From: GCA-2718035 sp964435285
GTDB taxonomy: Bacteria; Bacteroidota; Bacteroidia; Flavobacteriales; TMED113
Length of the DNA stretch: 64,000 bases
NCBI GenBank assembly: GCA_964435285.1
Contig: CAYSYA010000003.1
Location: forward strand, 86,059-150,058
Direction: 5' to 3'
In this document: one piece after another, positions 17,217 to 26,321 of the stretch
Layout: each line of letters opens with the position of its first letter
How positions within the stretch are numbered: the stretch's first letter is position 1
The notes under the pieces: generated by a model
Databases searched by the model: none
The model's input: only the letters and a program-made list of their open reading frames with translations
What the model was told of the DNA's origin: nothing
Position numbers and translations under genes: made by a program

Positions 17217-18368
17217 TTAAATTATTGAATTTGCAAATTTTCTAGTTTCTAAATCAATTTCCAAAAGATCTTCTAAATTAGGATTTTGCACAAAAGTAAT
17301 CTTTTCTATTGATTTTTCTATAATTTTAATCATATCAATAAATCTAATTTTTTCTTTTAAAAAAGCAGAAACAGCAACTTCATTGGAGGCGTTTAAAACA
17401 CAACCATATGATCCACCAAATTTAATAGCTTCATATGCAAGGTCGAGATGCCTAAAAATTTTTTTGTTTGGCTCTTCAAAATTCAGTGACTTGATTTTGA
17501 TAAGATCAAGTTTGGGGGCGGAAGACTTTATTCTCTTAGGGAAATTTAAGGCGTATAAGATAGGAATATACATACTTGGTTCCCCTAACTGCGCAATAAC
17601 AGATCCGTCTTGGTATTCAACAAGCGAGTGAATTATTGATTCCGGGTGAACAACTACCTTAATTTTTTCAAAAGACACATCAAACAACCACCTTGTTTCA
17701 ATTAACTCAAAACCCTTATTCATTAGCGTTGCAGAATCAATAGTAATTTTAGCCCCCATGTTCCAGTTTGGGTGCTTTAGGGCGTTTTTTAAAGAAACGT
17801 TTTCAAGTTGTTGTTTATTATATCCTCTAAATGGCCCACCTGATGCTGTTAAGATTATATTTTTAACAGACTCAAGGCTCTCTCCTTGTATACACTGAAA
17901 TATTGCAGAGTGCTCAGAGTCAACAGGAATAATATTCCCATCATTTTTTTCCACTAACGAAGAAATAATTTGTCCAGCAACAACAAGGGTTTCCTTGTTT
18001 GCTAAAGCAATTTTTTTACCACTTTTAATTGCTGATATTGTAGGGAGAAGAGCTGCAAAACCAACGATAGCAACCAAAACTATATCAAAATCTTCACTTT
18101 CAATTAAATCACACAACGCTTGACCACCTAAGTGTAATTTAGTAAAAGGAGATCTTAAATTTTTTTTAATATAACTATAGCCACTTTCGGTATTTATAAT
18201 TACATGCTCGGGTTGAAAAAATAAAGATTGTTCTAGTAAAAGTGTATCACTGGAGTTGGCTGAAATTAAACTTAATTCAAAATCTTCAGAAAACTCTTTA
18301 ATAATTTTTAAAGCCTGAACCCCAATAGAACCGGTTGAGCCCAAAACAGCAATTTTCTTCTTTTTCAT
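17217..18368 (-). CDS. dxr: 1-deoxy-D-xylulose-5-phosphate reductoisomerase
   Basis: The committed step of the MEP isoprenoid pathway: NADPH-dependent rearrangement and reduction of DXP to MEP. The 383-aa protein starts with the nucleotide-binding motif LGSTGSIG at about 8-15. Conserved blocks follow: ALANKETLV, the metal-binding VDSEHSAIFQC, SATLMNKGFELIE and HPESIIHSLVEYQDGS. All key residues appear intact. The gene follows the GH3 gene by 3 bp and precedes rseP by 10 bp, so it is in the middle of the minus-strand operon. The coding strand is T/G-rich, as in neighbouring genes of this operon. Confidence 0.97.
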   Translation of the reverse strand: MKKKKIAVLGSTGSIGVQALKIIKEFSEDFELSLISANSSDTLLLEQSLFFQPEHVIINTESGYSYIKKNLRSPFTKLHLGGQALCDLIESEDFDIVLVAIVGFAALLPTISAIKSGKKIALANKETLVVAGQIISSLVEKNDGNIIPVDSEHSAIFQCIQGESLESVKNIILTASGGPFRGYNKQQLENVSLKNALKHPNWNMGAKITIDSATLMNKGFELIETRWLFDVSFEKIKVVVHPESIIHSLVEYQDGSVIAQLGEPSMYIPILYALNFPKRIKSSAPKLDLIKIKSLNFEEPNKKIFRHLDLAYEAIKFGGSYGCVLNASNEVAVSAFLKEKIRFIDMIKIIEKSIEKITFVQNPNLEDLLEIDLETRKFANSII

Positions 18369-18371
18369 TTT

Positions 18372-19865
18372 TTATATAATGTATTCATTTAAAAAGTTAC
18401 CAATTTTTCTATCATTTGAAAGAGAGGGACACTTATTTTGACCGCCCAGCTTACCAATAGAATCCATATATTTATTAAAGCCACCACTCTTTACACAATT
18501 AACAACCAAAGGTTTAAGAACGCGGTCTCTAATTAACTCATTATAATATATATTTTGTTTCCTAACCATGTTATCTAAATGAACACAAAATTTATTAAAT
18601 TGTTTTGGCTTTTCACTAAACTCTATGAACCACTCATGATGAGGAAGGCCCTCTTTTGGGTTAATGTTTGGGCATACAGTAAAAGCCGCAACCTTGCCAC
18701 CAAACTCATCTACACTATTTTCTAACGCTGACTCAACCTCCTTTCCAATTACGTGTTCACCAAAAGCAGAAATAAAGTGCTTTATTCTTCCGGTTACCAC
18801 AACCCTAAAGGGATTTAAATCAATAAACCGTACTGTGTCACCAATATTATAAGACCATAACCCAGCAACCGTGCTGATAATAAGTACATAATTTTTATTT
18901 AATTCCACGTCCTCTAAACTCAAACGTTTATAGTTATTATTTAAAAATTGGTCAACTTCAATAAACTCATAAAAAACACCGTGATTGGTTAATAACAACA
19001 ACCCCTCTTTTTCAATATCATCTTGGTATGCAAAAAAACCTTCAGAAGCGGGAAAAAACTCAAGAAAATCAGCTTTAGGCATGATACCTTTGAGTGTTTT
19101 TTTATATGGACTAAAATTAACCCCACCATGAACATATAAAGAAAGGTTTGGAAAAATATTTAATGTTGTTTCTTCACTTGTTCTTTCTAAAATTTTTTGA
19201 AAATACATTATTACCCAAGGTGGTATCCCACCAATTAATCTTAAGTCAACCCCAATGGTTTCATTTATAATTTTCTCAAGTTTCTCTTCCCAATTATTAG
19301 TTATATTTGTTTTTCTGCTAGGTAAACGATTGGACTTCAAAAAGAATGGAATGTGATTTGCAACAATTCCAGACAACCTCCCAGTGTTAATTTTGCTGTG
19401 TTTTGTTAACAATGGACTACCTTGAATAAACATCATTTTTCCGTTTATAGCATCATATTTTTTTGTTTTGAATGCATACAATAATAAAGCCTCTTTCGAT
19501 GACTTAATTTGATAGTCTAACATTTTTTTAGTGAGGGGAATATATTTAGTTCCGCTTGTTGTACCTGAGGTTTTTGCAAAATATAATGGTGCCCCCGGCC
19601 AAAGAACATTTTTTTCACCAAGTGATATTTTTTTTATGTAGCTTGAAAAATCTTCGTAAGATTTAATTGTACAGTTTTTTCGATATTCTTCGATCTCCAT
19701 CTCTTTAGAGGCGCCAATGTCTTTACCAAACTCTGTTCTTTCTAAGCTGAACATTAATTTTTTAAATAATTTTTTTTGGTTTGAAATAGAGTTTTTGGAC
19801 CAAGAGTCAATATTTTTTTTATTTTTTTTTGCTAAATACTTAACAATTAGTTTTTTAACTGACAT
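18372..19865 (-). CDS. GH3-family acyl-adenylate-forming protein
   Basis: A 497-aa member of the GH3 family, named after plant auxin/jasmonate amino-acid conjugases and also found in Bacteroidota. The adenylate-forming ATP-binding motif is FAKTSGTTSGTKYIPLT; further family blocks are GGVNFSPYKKTL, FFPASEGFFAYQ, LWSYNIGDTVRF and VTGRIKHFISAFGEHVIGKE, which match plant GH3 ATP-binding motifs. A carboxylate-activating activity is therefore likely, but I know of no established bacterial substrate. The gene sits 2 bp from an M23 peptidase and 3 bp from dxr in an envelope/isoprenoid operon. The family is certain; the function is unknown. Confidence 0.9.
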   Translation of the reverse strand: MSVKKLIVKYLAKKNKKNIDSWSKNSISNQKKLFKKLMFSLERTEFGKDIGASKEMEIEEYRKNCTIKSYEDFSSYIKKISLGEKNVLWPGAPLYFAKTSGTTSGTKYIPLTKKMLDYQIKSSKEALLLYAFKTKKYDAINGKMMFIQGSPLLTKHSKINTGRLSGIVANHIPFFLKSNRLPSRKTNITNNWEEKLEKIINETIGVDLRLIGGIPPWVIMYFQKILERTSEETTLNIFPNLSLYVHGGVNFSPYKKTLKGIMPKADFLEFFPASEGFFAYQDDIEKEGLLLLTNHGVFYEFIEVDQFLNNNYKRLSLEDVELNKNYVLIISTVAGLWSYNIGDTVRFIDLNPFRVVVTGRIKHFISAFGEHVIGKEVESALENSVDEFGGKVAAFTVCPNINPKEGLPHHEWFIEFSEKPKQFNKFCVHLDNMVRKQNIYYNELIRDRVLKPLVVNCVKSGGFNKYMDSIGKLGGQNKCPSLSNDRKIGNFLNEYII

Positions 19866-19867
19866 GA

Positions 19868-20698
19868 TTAATCAAATTGTAAGTATTTTTCGGGGTCAAT
19901 TGGGTTTAGTCCGCTCCATAACTCAAAATGAAGATGTGGGGCAGAGGATAATTTTCCAGAATTTCCAACTAATGCAATTTTGTCACCAGAATTAACAACA
20001 TCACCCTTGTTTTTTAATAAAGACGAATTATGTAAATACACTGAGAAGAAGTTGTTTTCATGTGCCACTATGATAAAATTACCTAGCTCGTCAGAGAATC
20101 CAGTAAACAACACAACACCATTTAGTACAGAAAAAACATCAGAATTTTCTTGTGCCGCAATATCAACACCAAAATGTTTATTTTCCGCGTCAAATTTAGA
20201 TGTTATCATTCCATTTACCGGCTTTTGTAAGTTTAATTTTTGTAGAACACTTTGGTTGTATTTATAAACACTTTCATTATCTAATTTTTTAATAAAATTA
20301 AATAATATTGAATCCTGAAGTGTCATTTTTGATTGTAATGAGTTTAGTGAAAAGGCCACATCACTATTACTCTGATTTTGAGTAGTGTCAAAATCATTAA
20401 AAATTAACTTTAATCTTTCGCTGTAATCTAATTGTAGGTTTAATAAATTTTCTATAGAGTCAACTTGCATATATAATCTAGAAACCTCACTCTTTTTTGA
20501 CATTTCAAAAAATTTATCTCCTATTGGTGTAAAAAAAATAAATACAGAACTAACAAAAAAACTTACAGTAAATATAAAAACAAACAATATGCTCAATTGC
20601 ATTTTATTTAAATGGAAGCTACTGATTTTTTCTAAAGACTCTTTTTTAAATACATCAACTCGGTATTTTATTAGTAGTTTTGCTAGAATAGATTTCAT
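19868..20698 (-). CDS. M23 family metallopeptidase, membrane anchored
   Basis: A peptidoglycan endopeptidase of the LytM/lysostaphin type. The 276-aa protein has one N-terminal transmembrane helix (about 35-57), a helical periplasmic stalk (about 65-155) and a LytM domain with all four metal/catalytic residues: His175 and Asp179 (HFGVD), His223 (YLHNS) and His255/His257 (HLHFELW). It is probably active, unlike the EnvC-like protein at 36203. It is the first gene of the minus-strand operon and is divergent from sprE with a 107-bp gap. A cell elongation role as in MepM is plausible but not proven. Confidence 0.93.
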   Translation of the reverse strand: MKSILAKLLIKYRVDVFKKESLEKISSFHLNKMQLSILFVFIFTVSFFVSSVFIFFTPIGDKFFEMSKKSEVSRLYMQVDSIENLLNLQLDYSERLKLIFNDFDTTQNQSNSDVAFSLNSLQSKMTLQDSILFNFIKKLDNESVYKYNQSVLQKLNLQKPVNGMITSKFDAENKHFGVDIAAQENSDVFSVLNGVVLFTGFSDELGNFIIVAHENNFFSVYLHNSSLLKNKGDVVNSGDKIALVGNSGKLSSAPHLHFELWSGLNPIDPEKYLQFD

Positions 20699-20805
20699 AA
20701 TGAGTGTATAATTACAAATTTTAAATATAAAAATAGGTAAAGATTTAAAATTTAAAATAAAAAAATATATATACAGTTAAGTATATAATTAAAGAAAGAA
20801 GAAAA

Positions 20806-23334
20806 TTGAATAAAACATCATCATTTCTAATTCTAATAGTACTTGTTATTACTGGTTGTTCCACATCAAGGGATAATTTTTTTAGTAGAACATATCACCA
20901 AACTACAGCAAAATACAATGGTTATTTTAATGCAAAAGAAAGTGTGAAGGCTGGTTTAAAAAAAATAGAAAATGAACACAAAGAAAATTTTCAGAACATA
21001 ATTCCAATTGATAAAATAAACAGAATTGAATTAAAGGGTCAGGTTTTTCCCAACATGGACAGGGCTATTGAAAAAACAACCAGGGTGATAACCCTTCATT
21101 CTATGGAGATTAATAATAAAGAAAAAAACAAGTGGATAGAGGATAATTACTTTTTAATGGCTCAAGCTAGATATTATAAAAAAGAGTATCTCGCTTCACT
21201 GAATACATTTAAATTTATAACTAGATCTTATTCTAACGGAGAGCTTGTTAATAAATCTCTTATATGGTCCGCTAAATGCGACATTCGTTTAGAAAATTTT
21301 CAAACAGCAAAAAAAACACTACAAACATTATTAGATGAAAAAAAACTAACAAAAGAAGAGCTCCCTTTAGTTTATTTGGGTTTATCAGAAGTTTATATTA
21401 ATGAAAAAAACTACAAACAAGCAGTTAATTATCTAGAAAAGGCACAAAAAACAAATCAATTAAAAGAGTTAAAACCAAGGGTTTTCTTCATTTTAGCTCA
21501 ATTGTACGAACGCTTGCAGAATGGAGACAAGGCTTTAGAAAATTATAACAACGTTATTAAATCAAACCCTGATTATGAAATGAGCTTCAGGGCATCGCTC
21601 AATAAAGCAAATACATACGCGTATTCATCAGGAAACCCGAAAAATCTTCTCAAGGACTATAATAAAATGTTAAAAGACATAAAAAATGCTGAATACAGGG
21701 ACCAAATATATTTTGCAATAGCGGAAATTAAATTAAATGAACGCGACACTACTATGGCCGTTGATAATTACAACAAGTCACTTGGTTCTTTTTTATTTAA
21801 CATAAATCAAAAACTTCAAACCCACTTTAAGTTGTCGGAAATTTATTTAAACCAAAAAGAATATAAATCAGCATATATTCAACATGATTCTATTCTCATG
21901 TTAATGGACGCGGGTGATGAAAGGTATCTTCAAACAAAGAGGGTTCACAGTAACTTAAATGACGTTGTGATAAATCAAGATATTATCAAAGAAAAAGATA
22001 GTTTATTAGCTTTAGCCTTTTTAACAGAGGAGGAAAGAATTCAAAAAATAGATGATTATATAGAGGCCCTAAGGTTAAAAGACATGGAAAGCAAAGAGGA
22101 AGAAAAAGAAAATAATTTTGGTGGCAACTTCAACCAATATGAATTTAATAGAAGCCAAGCAAACCTGCCTACTGGCGGGGGTTGGTATTTTTATAATCCC
22201 ACAGCTATGAGCTTTGGTTATTCTGAGTTTTTAACAAGATGGGGGAACCGAAAAAATGAAAATAATTGGAGAAGAAAGAATAAAAATCAAATAGATGAGG
22301 AAAACCTTATGGATTTAGAAGAAACTGATGGTCCAAGTTTAAAAGAAAAATATAGTCGAGAATATTATTTGTCAAAAATTCCTATTACAAAAGAACAACA
22401 GGATTCTACATATAGCCAAATAGAAAAAGCATATTATAACTTGGGTTCAAGTTTAAAAAACAAGTTTTATGATTACAAGCAATCTATTTACACTTACGAA
22501 ACTATGTTAAATAGATTTAATAAAACAGAATATAAACTTCTAGTATTTATGCAGCTAGTTTTTTTATATGATTTGTTAGAAATGGAAACAGAAAAACAAA
22601 AAGTTTTACAAAAAATAAAAAAAGAATTTCCCGACAATAAATATATAAATACAAGTACAGGGGAGTTGTTGGAGGTTAGTAAAGAAGACGGGGGTACTGA
22701 GTATGAAAAAATTTATAAATTATATATAAACAAAAATTATAATGATGCATTAGAATTAACAAACGAAGTCTTAAAAATGTCAAATCCTGACAGTTTAAAT
22801 ATTAAAATGATTCAAGCTTTTTGTATTTCAAAAACGAGAGGAAAGAAAGACTTTATAACTGCCTTAGAGAATATAAAAAACCTCCATCCAAACACAAAAC
22901 AAGGACAGGAAAGTGTAGAATTGTTGGACGTTTTATATGGTTCTTTTTATGAAAATGAGAAAGATATATATAAAATGGAGCCAAACACAGAACATTACAT
23001 GATTTTGACTGTAACTGACTTAAAAATTGATCTTCCTGAACTTCAAAACATGATTATTAAGTACAATAATAAAAACTTTAATTCTAAAAAATTAGAAATC
23101 AACAACTTGTTGTTAAACAAAGAAACCCAAATTATTAAAATAAATAAGTTCAAAAATAAACTAGAGGCAACAAGTTATCTTGAATCAACCCTAACAGATA
23201 AAAACTGGGTAGATTTATACGCCCAAAAGGGTATAGATAAAATGATTATTTCTAAACCTAACTTTATTAATTTGTTAGGACAAAAATTAATAAATGAATA
23301 TAAAATTTATTACCAGGAAAAATACTTGGATTAA
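20806..23334 (+). CDS. sprE: SprE/PorW-like TPR lipoprotein of the type IX secretion system
   Basis: A large outer-envelope lipoprotein of T9SS, needed for secretion and gliding in Flavobacteria (SprE) and named PorW in Porphyromonas. The lipoprotein signal ends at Cys18 (LVITGCSTSRD). The next residues, FFSRTYHQTTAKYNGYFN, then an EN-rich stretch leading to IIPIDKI, match the recognisable SprE/PorW N-terminus. Several tetratricopeptide repeats follow (about 110-330 and 540-700). The 842-aa length is in range. The start is TTG. The gene is monocistronic-looking, with 54 bp before the bactofilin. Identification comes from remembered family features; a distant TPR lipoprotein is the alternative. 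Confidence 0.85.
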   Translation: MNKTSSFLILIVLVITGCSTSRDNFFSRTYHQTTAKYNGYFNAKESVKAGLKKIENEHKENFQNIIPIDKINRIELKGQVFPNMDRAIEKTTRVITLHSMEINNKEKNKWIEDNYFLMAQARYYKKEYLASLNTFKFITRSYSNGELVNKSLIWSAKCDIRLENFQTAKKTLQTLLDEKKLTKEELPLVYLGLSEVYINEKNYKQAVNYLEKAQKTNQLKELKPRVFFILAQLYERLQNGDKALENYNNVIKSNPDYEMSFRASLNKANTYAYSSGNPKNLLKDYNKMLKDIKNAEYRDQIYFAIAEIKLNERDTTMAVDNYNKSLGSFLFNINQKLQTHFKLSEIYLNQKEYKSAYIQHDSILMLMDAGDERYLQTKRVHSNLNDVVINQDIIKEKDSLLALAFLTEEERIQKIDDYIEALRLKDMESKEEEKENNFGGNFNQYEFNRSQANLPTGGGWYFYNPTAMSFGYSEFLTRWGNRKNENNWRRKNKNQIDEENLMDLEETDGPSLKEKYSREYYLSKIPITKEQQDSTYSQIEKAYYNLGSSLKNKFYDYKQSIYTYETMLNRFNKTEYKLLVFMQLVFLYDLLEMETEKQKVLQKIKKEFPDNKYINTSTGELLEVSKEDGGTEYEKIYKLYINKNYNDALELTNEVLKMSNPDSLNIKMIQAFCISKTRGKKDFITALENIKNLHPNTKQGQESVELLDVLYGSFYENEKDIYKMEPNTEHYMILTVTDLKIDLPELQNMIIKYNNKNFNSKKLEINNLLLNKETQIIKINKFKNKLEATSYLESTLTDKNWVDLYAQKGIDKMIISKPNFINLLGQKLINEYKIYYQEKYLD

Positions 23335-23388
23335 ATTTACATCTTTTAATATGATTCGTATATTTAAAAAATAAAAACCCTAAATTCT

Positions 23389-23832
23389 ATGAAAATATTA
23401 GAAAAAAACAATAGTGATTCCATTAATAGTATTGGAAAAGGAAGTTTATTAGAAGGCTCAATAAACGCACCCGGAGATATAAGAGTTGATGGAGTTTTAA
23501 AAGGAAAATTAATTGCTAAAGGACGTTTAGTTTTGGGGCCACAAGGATTAATAGAGGGAGAGGTAGAGTGTGGATCGGCGGTAATATCAGGAGAGTTAAA
23601 GGCCAATATTCAGTCAAGTGAATTATTGGTTTTAAAGGAACAAGCAAAACTTTATGGAGACATAAGAACAGAAAAGTTGTCCATTGAACCCGGAGCAATG
23701 TTTAGCGGCAAATGTATAATGGGGCCAGTTCCCAAAAAACAGTTTGCGGCTGAAAATAAAAACGATAAAGAAAACAAAAAACAAGAAGTGGTGGAAAAGA
23801 AAGATTTAAAAAAAAATGAACCAAAGATTTAA
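23389..23832 (+). CDS. Bactofilin-family polymer protein
   Basis: A small beta-helical cytoskeletal protein (147 aa) that self-assembles into filaments at the inner membrane. The central DUF583 domain (about 20-110) shows the usual turn-rich repeats: PGDIRVDGVLKGKL, GPQGLIEGEVECGSAVISG, EQAKLYGDIRTEKLSIEPG. The C-terminal tail is Lys/Glu-rich. Bactofilins help position envelope enzymes, which fits the neighbouring envelope genes. It overlaps the next gene by 17 bp and heads the run that leads into the F-ATPase operon, an arrangement I recognise in Bacteroidota. Confidence 0.92.
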   Translation: MKILEKNNSDSINSIGKGSLLEGSINAPGDIRVDGVLKGKLIAKGRLVLGPQGLIEGEVECGSAVISGELKANIQSSELLVLKEQAKLYGDIRTEKLSIEPGAMFSGKCIMGPVPKKQFAAENKNDKENKKQEVVEKKDLKKNEPKI

Positions 23833-24175
23833 GATAAATTTTTTATTAACACTTTTTCTTTTTGCAGCTCTTATTCTTCTAAATATATTCACAGAAAAAA
23901 ATATTCAAAATAGCTGGTATTCACTTTCAATAATGTTTTTCTTTTCAATCACCTACTTTCAAACAGAAATTTTGGGAAATAAAATAGGTAAAGGCGCCGC
24001 CTTTATAAGAACACAGTTAGTTTTAACTTTTGTGAAAATGATTTTATCTGCAGGGCTAATTATTCTTTACGGTTTTTTTAATAAAGAAAACGCTGAGGCT
24101 TCTTTTTTTATTTGGTTTTTGATGTTGTATTTGTCATACACGGCTTTATTAAGTTGGATGTTTTACAAAAAGTAA
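23816..24175 (+). CDS. Small four-helix membrane protein, AtpI-like, upstream of ATP synthase
   Basis: A 119-aa hydrophobic protein with four predicted membrane helices, at about residues 7-25, 34-50, 66-86 and 96-116. I do not recognise a diagnostic motif. Its size, four-helix layout and position just before atpZ and atpB resemble AtpI-type (uncI) proteins, which help assemble the c-ring or supply divalent cations. It overlaps the bactofilin gene by 17 bp, and an AtpZ-like 57-aa gene starts 6 bp after its stop. The functional assignment is by position and topology only. Confidence 0.7.
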   Translation: MNQRFKINFLLTLFLFAALILLNIFTEKNIQNSWYSLSIMFFFSITYFQTEILGNKIGKGAAFIRTQLVLTFVKMILSAGLIILYGFFNKENAEASFFIWFLMLYLSYTALLSWMFYKK

Positions 24176-24181
24176 TTTAGA

Positions 24182-24355
24182 ATGTATAAATTTATAAGTA
24201 CTGGTTTTGAAATTGCCATCACAGTATTTCTGTTTTTTTTTATTGGTTTAAAAATTGACCAAAAACTTGATATAAATTATGTGGTCATTGTGTCTAGCTT
24301 TTTAGGGATTTTATGTTCTCTTATGATATTGTATAAAAAAGTAAAAAAAGATTAA
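24182..24355 (+). CDS. atpZ: AtpZ-like 57-aa membrane protein
   Basis: A short ORF of 57 residues starting MYKFISTGFEIAITVFLFFF and ending YKKVKKD. Two membrane helices (about 8-24 and 33-51) are joined by GLKIDQKLDIN, which fits the Gly...Asp loop pattern of AtpZ/AtpI (ATPase gene 1) proteins encoded in front of atp operons. It starts 6 bp after the previous stop and is followed by an 85-bp gap to atpB. AtpZ proteins are thought to assist c-ring assembly or Ca2+/Mg2+ uptake. The ORF is real by position and pattern; the function is inferred. Confidence 0.78.
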   Translation: MYKFISTGFEIAITVFLFFFIGLKIDQKLDINYVVIVSSFLGILCSLMILYKKVKKD

Positions 24356-24396
24356 AAAATAAATTAAAAAAAACGGGTATAAATCGTAAAATAAAT

Positions 24397-24404
24397 TAAT
24401 TTTG
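24397..24404 (+). promoter_or_regulatory. -7 element upstream of atpB
   Basis: TAATTTTG matches TAnnTTTG and ends 36 bp before the atpB start, in the 85-bp gap after atpZ. It suggests an internal promoter for atpBEFHAG in addition to any read-through from the bactofilin run. Confidence 0.4.
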
Positions 24405-24440
24405 TTTCGAAGTTTTAATTATTATTAATACTATCTAATT

Positions 24441-25514
24441 TTGAGGCACTTTAAGACAAGTAATAAATTTTCAAAAAAAGTCATAGCTTTAATTGCCCTT
24501 TTCTTTTTTTTAATTCCCCAAAAAAATTTTTCAGCCGGCCCTAGTTCAGGCGAGGGATTTAATGCGGGAGATATGATTCTTCATCATATTTATGATGCAC
24601 ACGAATGGCATGTTTTTGATTGGAAAGGCAAGTCATATTCAATACCATTACCAATTATTTTGTATCATCAAGAAAGCGGTTTCGATATTTTTATGTCTTC
24701 TCATTTTAATCACGGAAAGGACATTTACAGGGGTTTTAAATTAGATCACGGTAACATTGTGTGTGTGGATGAAAATGGAAATCTTGATGAGGACTCAACA
24801 GCAATGTTATGGGATTTCTCTATAACCAAAAATGTATTTAGCTTATTTTTCAGCATTTTAATTTTATTAATCGTTTTTACATCGATTTCAAACAAGTACA
24901 AAAAAAATTCAAACTCCCCGCCCTCAGGTTTGCAGTCTTTTTTAGAACCAATTATAATTTTTGTCAGAGACGATATTGCTAAATCTGCAATTGGAGAAAA
25001 ACATTATCAAAAATATCTAACATTTTTGCTAACAGTTTTCTTTTTTATTTTTTTAAATAATTTGTTAGGTCTGGTCCCCTTTTTTCCAGGTGGAGCAAAC
25101 TTAACAGGTAATATTGCCGTCCCAATGGTTTTGGCGGCTATGGTTTTTATTATAACCACATTGAGTGGTACAAAATACTATTGGAAACATATTTTTGCGA
25201 TGCCTGGCGTTCCAAAGCCCGTGTTGCTGATTTTAACACCAATAGAAATAATAGGGGTTTTATTAAAACCTTTAGTTTTAATGATAAGGTTATTTGCAAA
25301 TATAACAGCGGGTCATATTATTATATTGTCTTTTTTTAGTATGATTTTTATCTTTGGTGAAATGCACCCAGCAGCAGGCTACGGTGTCTCATTTTTTTCA
25401 GGTATGTTTGTTTTGTTTATGATGACTTTAGAATTATTAGTAGCTTTTTTACAAGCTTATGTTTTTACATTGTTGGCGGCCATGTATTTTGGCTCAGCAT
25501 TGGAAGAACATTAA
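24441..25514 (+). CDS. atpB: F0F1 ATP synthase subunit a
   Basis: The stator subunit of the membrane motor, forming the proton half-channels. The 357-aa protein has the long Bacteroidota N-terminus with a signal-like helix (about 13-30) and an extracytoplasmic His-rich segment (MILHHIYDAHEWHVFDW). Membrane helices follow from about residue 130. The essential arginine is Arg283 in LMIRLFANITAGHII. The start is TTG; without it the signal-like helix would be cut. The gene opens the operon atpB-E-F-H-A-G and is 41 bp from atpE. Confidence 0.95.
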   Translation: MRHFKTSNKFSKKVIALIALFFFLIPQKNFSAGPSSGEGFNAGDMILHHIYDAHEWHVFDWKGKSYSIPLPIILYHQESGFDIFMSSHFNHGKDIYRGFKLDHGNIVCVDENGNLDEDSTAMLWDFSITKNVFSLFFSILILLIVFTSISNKYKKNSNSPPSGLQSFLEPIIIFVRDDIAKSAIGEKHYQKYLTFLLTVFFFIFLNNLLGLVPFFPGGANLTGNIAVPMVLAAMVFIITTLSGTKYYWKHIFAMPGVPKPVLLILTPIEIIGVLLKPLVLMIRLFANITAGHIIILSFFSMIFIFGEMHPAAGYGVSFFSGMFVLFMMTLELLVAFLQAYVFTLLAAMYFGSALEEH

Positions 25515-25555
25515 ATTTATTATAATATGAATATTAACTTTAAATTTTTATAAAA

Positions 25556-25807
25556 ATGGAATTATTATCAATTTTACTAGCAACTGATATATCAGGATAT
25601 GGTATTGCAGCTATAGCTGCAGGAATTGCCGCATTAGGAGCGGGTTTGGGCATTGGCCATATAGGAAACGGTGCCATGCAAGCAATGGCTAGACAGCCTG
25701 AAGCAACTAATGACTTAAGATCTAATATGATTTTAATGGCCGCTTTAATTGAAGGCGCAGCTTTTTTCGCTATGGTAATCGGACTCTTAGTTATTTTTAC
25801 TAAATAA
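25556..25807 (+). CDS. atpE: F0F1 ATP synthase subunit c
   Basis: The proteolipid of the rotating ring. The 83 aa form two helices with the glycine-rich stretch AAGIAALGAGLGIGHIG, the polar loop ARQPEA (45-50) and the ion-carrying Glu66 in ALIEGAAFFAMV. The residue after Glu66 is Gly, and helix 1 lacks the Gln of the Na+-binding signature, so the ring is predicted to carry protons. Spacing to atpF is 19 bp. Confidence 0.97.
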   Translation: MELLSILLATDISGYGIAAIAAGIAALGAGLGIGHIGNGAMQAMARQPEATNDLRSNMILMAALIEGAAFFAMVIGLLVIFTK

Positions 25808-25826
25808 AATTTTTTAAAATTAAATT

Positions 25827-26321
25827 ATGGAGTTAGTCAAACCAGATATTGGGTTGTTATTTTGGATGACCACCTGTTTTTTGATCCTTTTAGTAATCTT
25901 AAGAAAATTTGCTTGGGGCCCGATTTTAAATGCTTTAAATGAACGTGAAAAGGGAATACAGCACGCCTTAGATGAAGCAAGTAGAGCAAGGGAAGAAATT
26001 AACTCTCTTCAAGATAGTCAGCAAAAAATTCTAAATGAAGCAAAGGAACAAAGAGAGGAAATAATAAGTGAAGCTAAAAAGTTTGCAGAAGAATATAAGG
26101 TTGCTAAAAAAGATGCCATTGATAAAGAAATGGCAAAAAGACTGGAGGGTGTTCAGGACACAATTGAAAAAGAAAAACAGGCGGCTATAGATTCAATTAA
26201 AAAAGGGGTTGCCTCTCTTTCAGTTGAAATTGCTGAAAAAATTTTAGAAAAAAAATTAGAGAGTGATAGCATACAAGAAGAGTTAATTAATAATGGTTTA
26301 GAAAAATTAGATATTAAATGA
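25827..26321 (+). CDS. atpF: F0F1 ATP synthase subunit b
   Basis: The peripheral stalk subunit. The 164 aa consist of one N-terminal membrane helix (about 8-26) and a long charged helix with heptad-like Glu/Lys pattern that dimerises and binds the delta subunit. The motif FAWGPILNALNEREKGIQ at about 28-45 is typical of bacterial b subunits. It overlaps atpH by 4 bp (ATGA), indicating translational coupling. Confidence 0.95.
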   Translation: MELVKPDIGLLFWMTTCFLILLVILRKFAWGPILNALNEREKGIQHALDEASRAREEINSLQDSQQKILNEAKEQREEIISEAKKFAEEYKVAKKDAIDKEMAKRLEGVQDTIEKEKQAAIDSIKKGVASLSVEIAEKILEKKLESDSIQEELINNGLEKLDIK

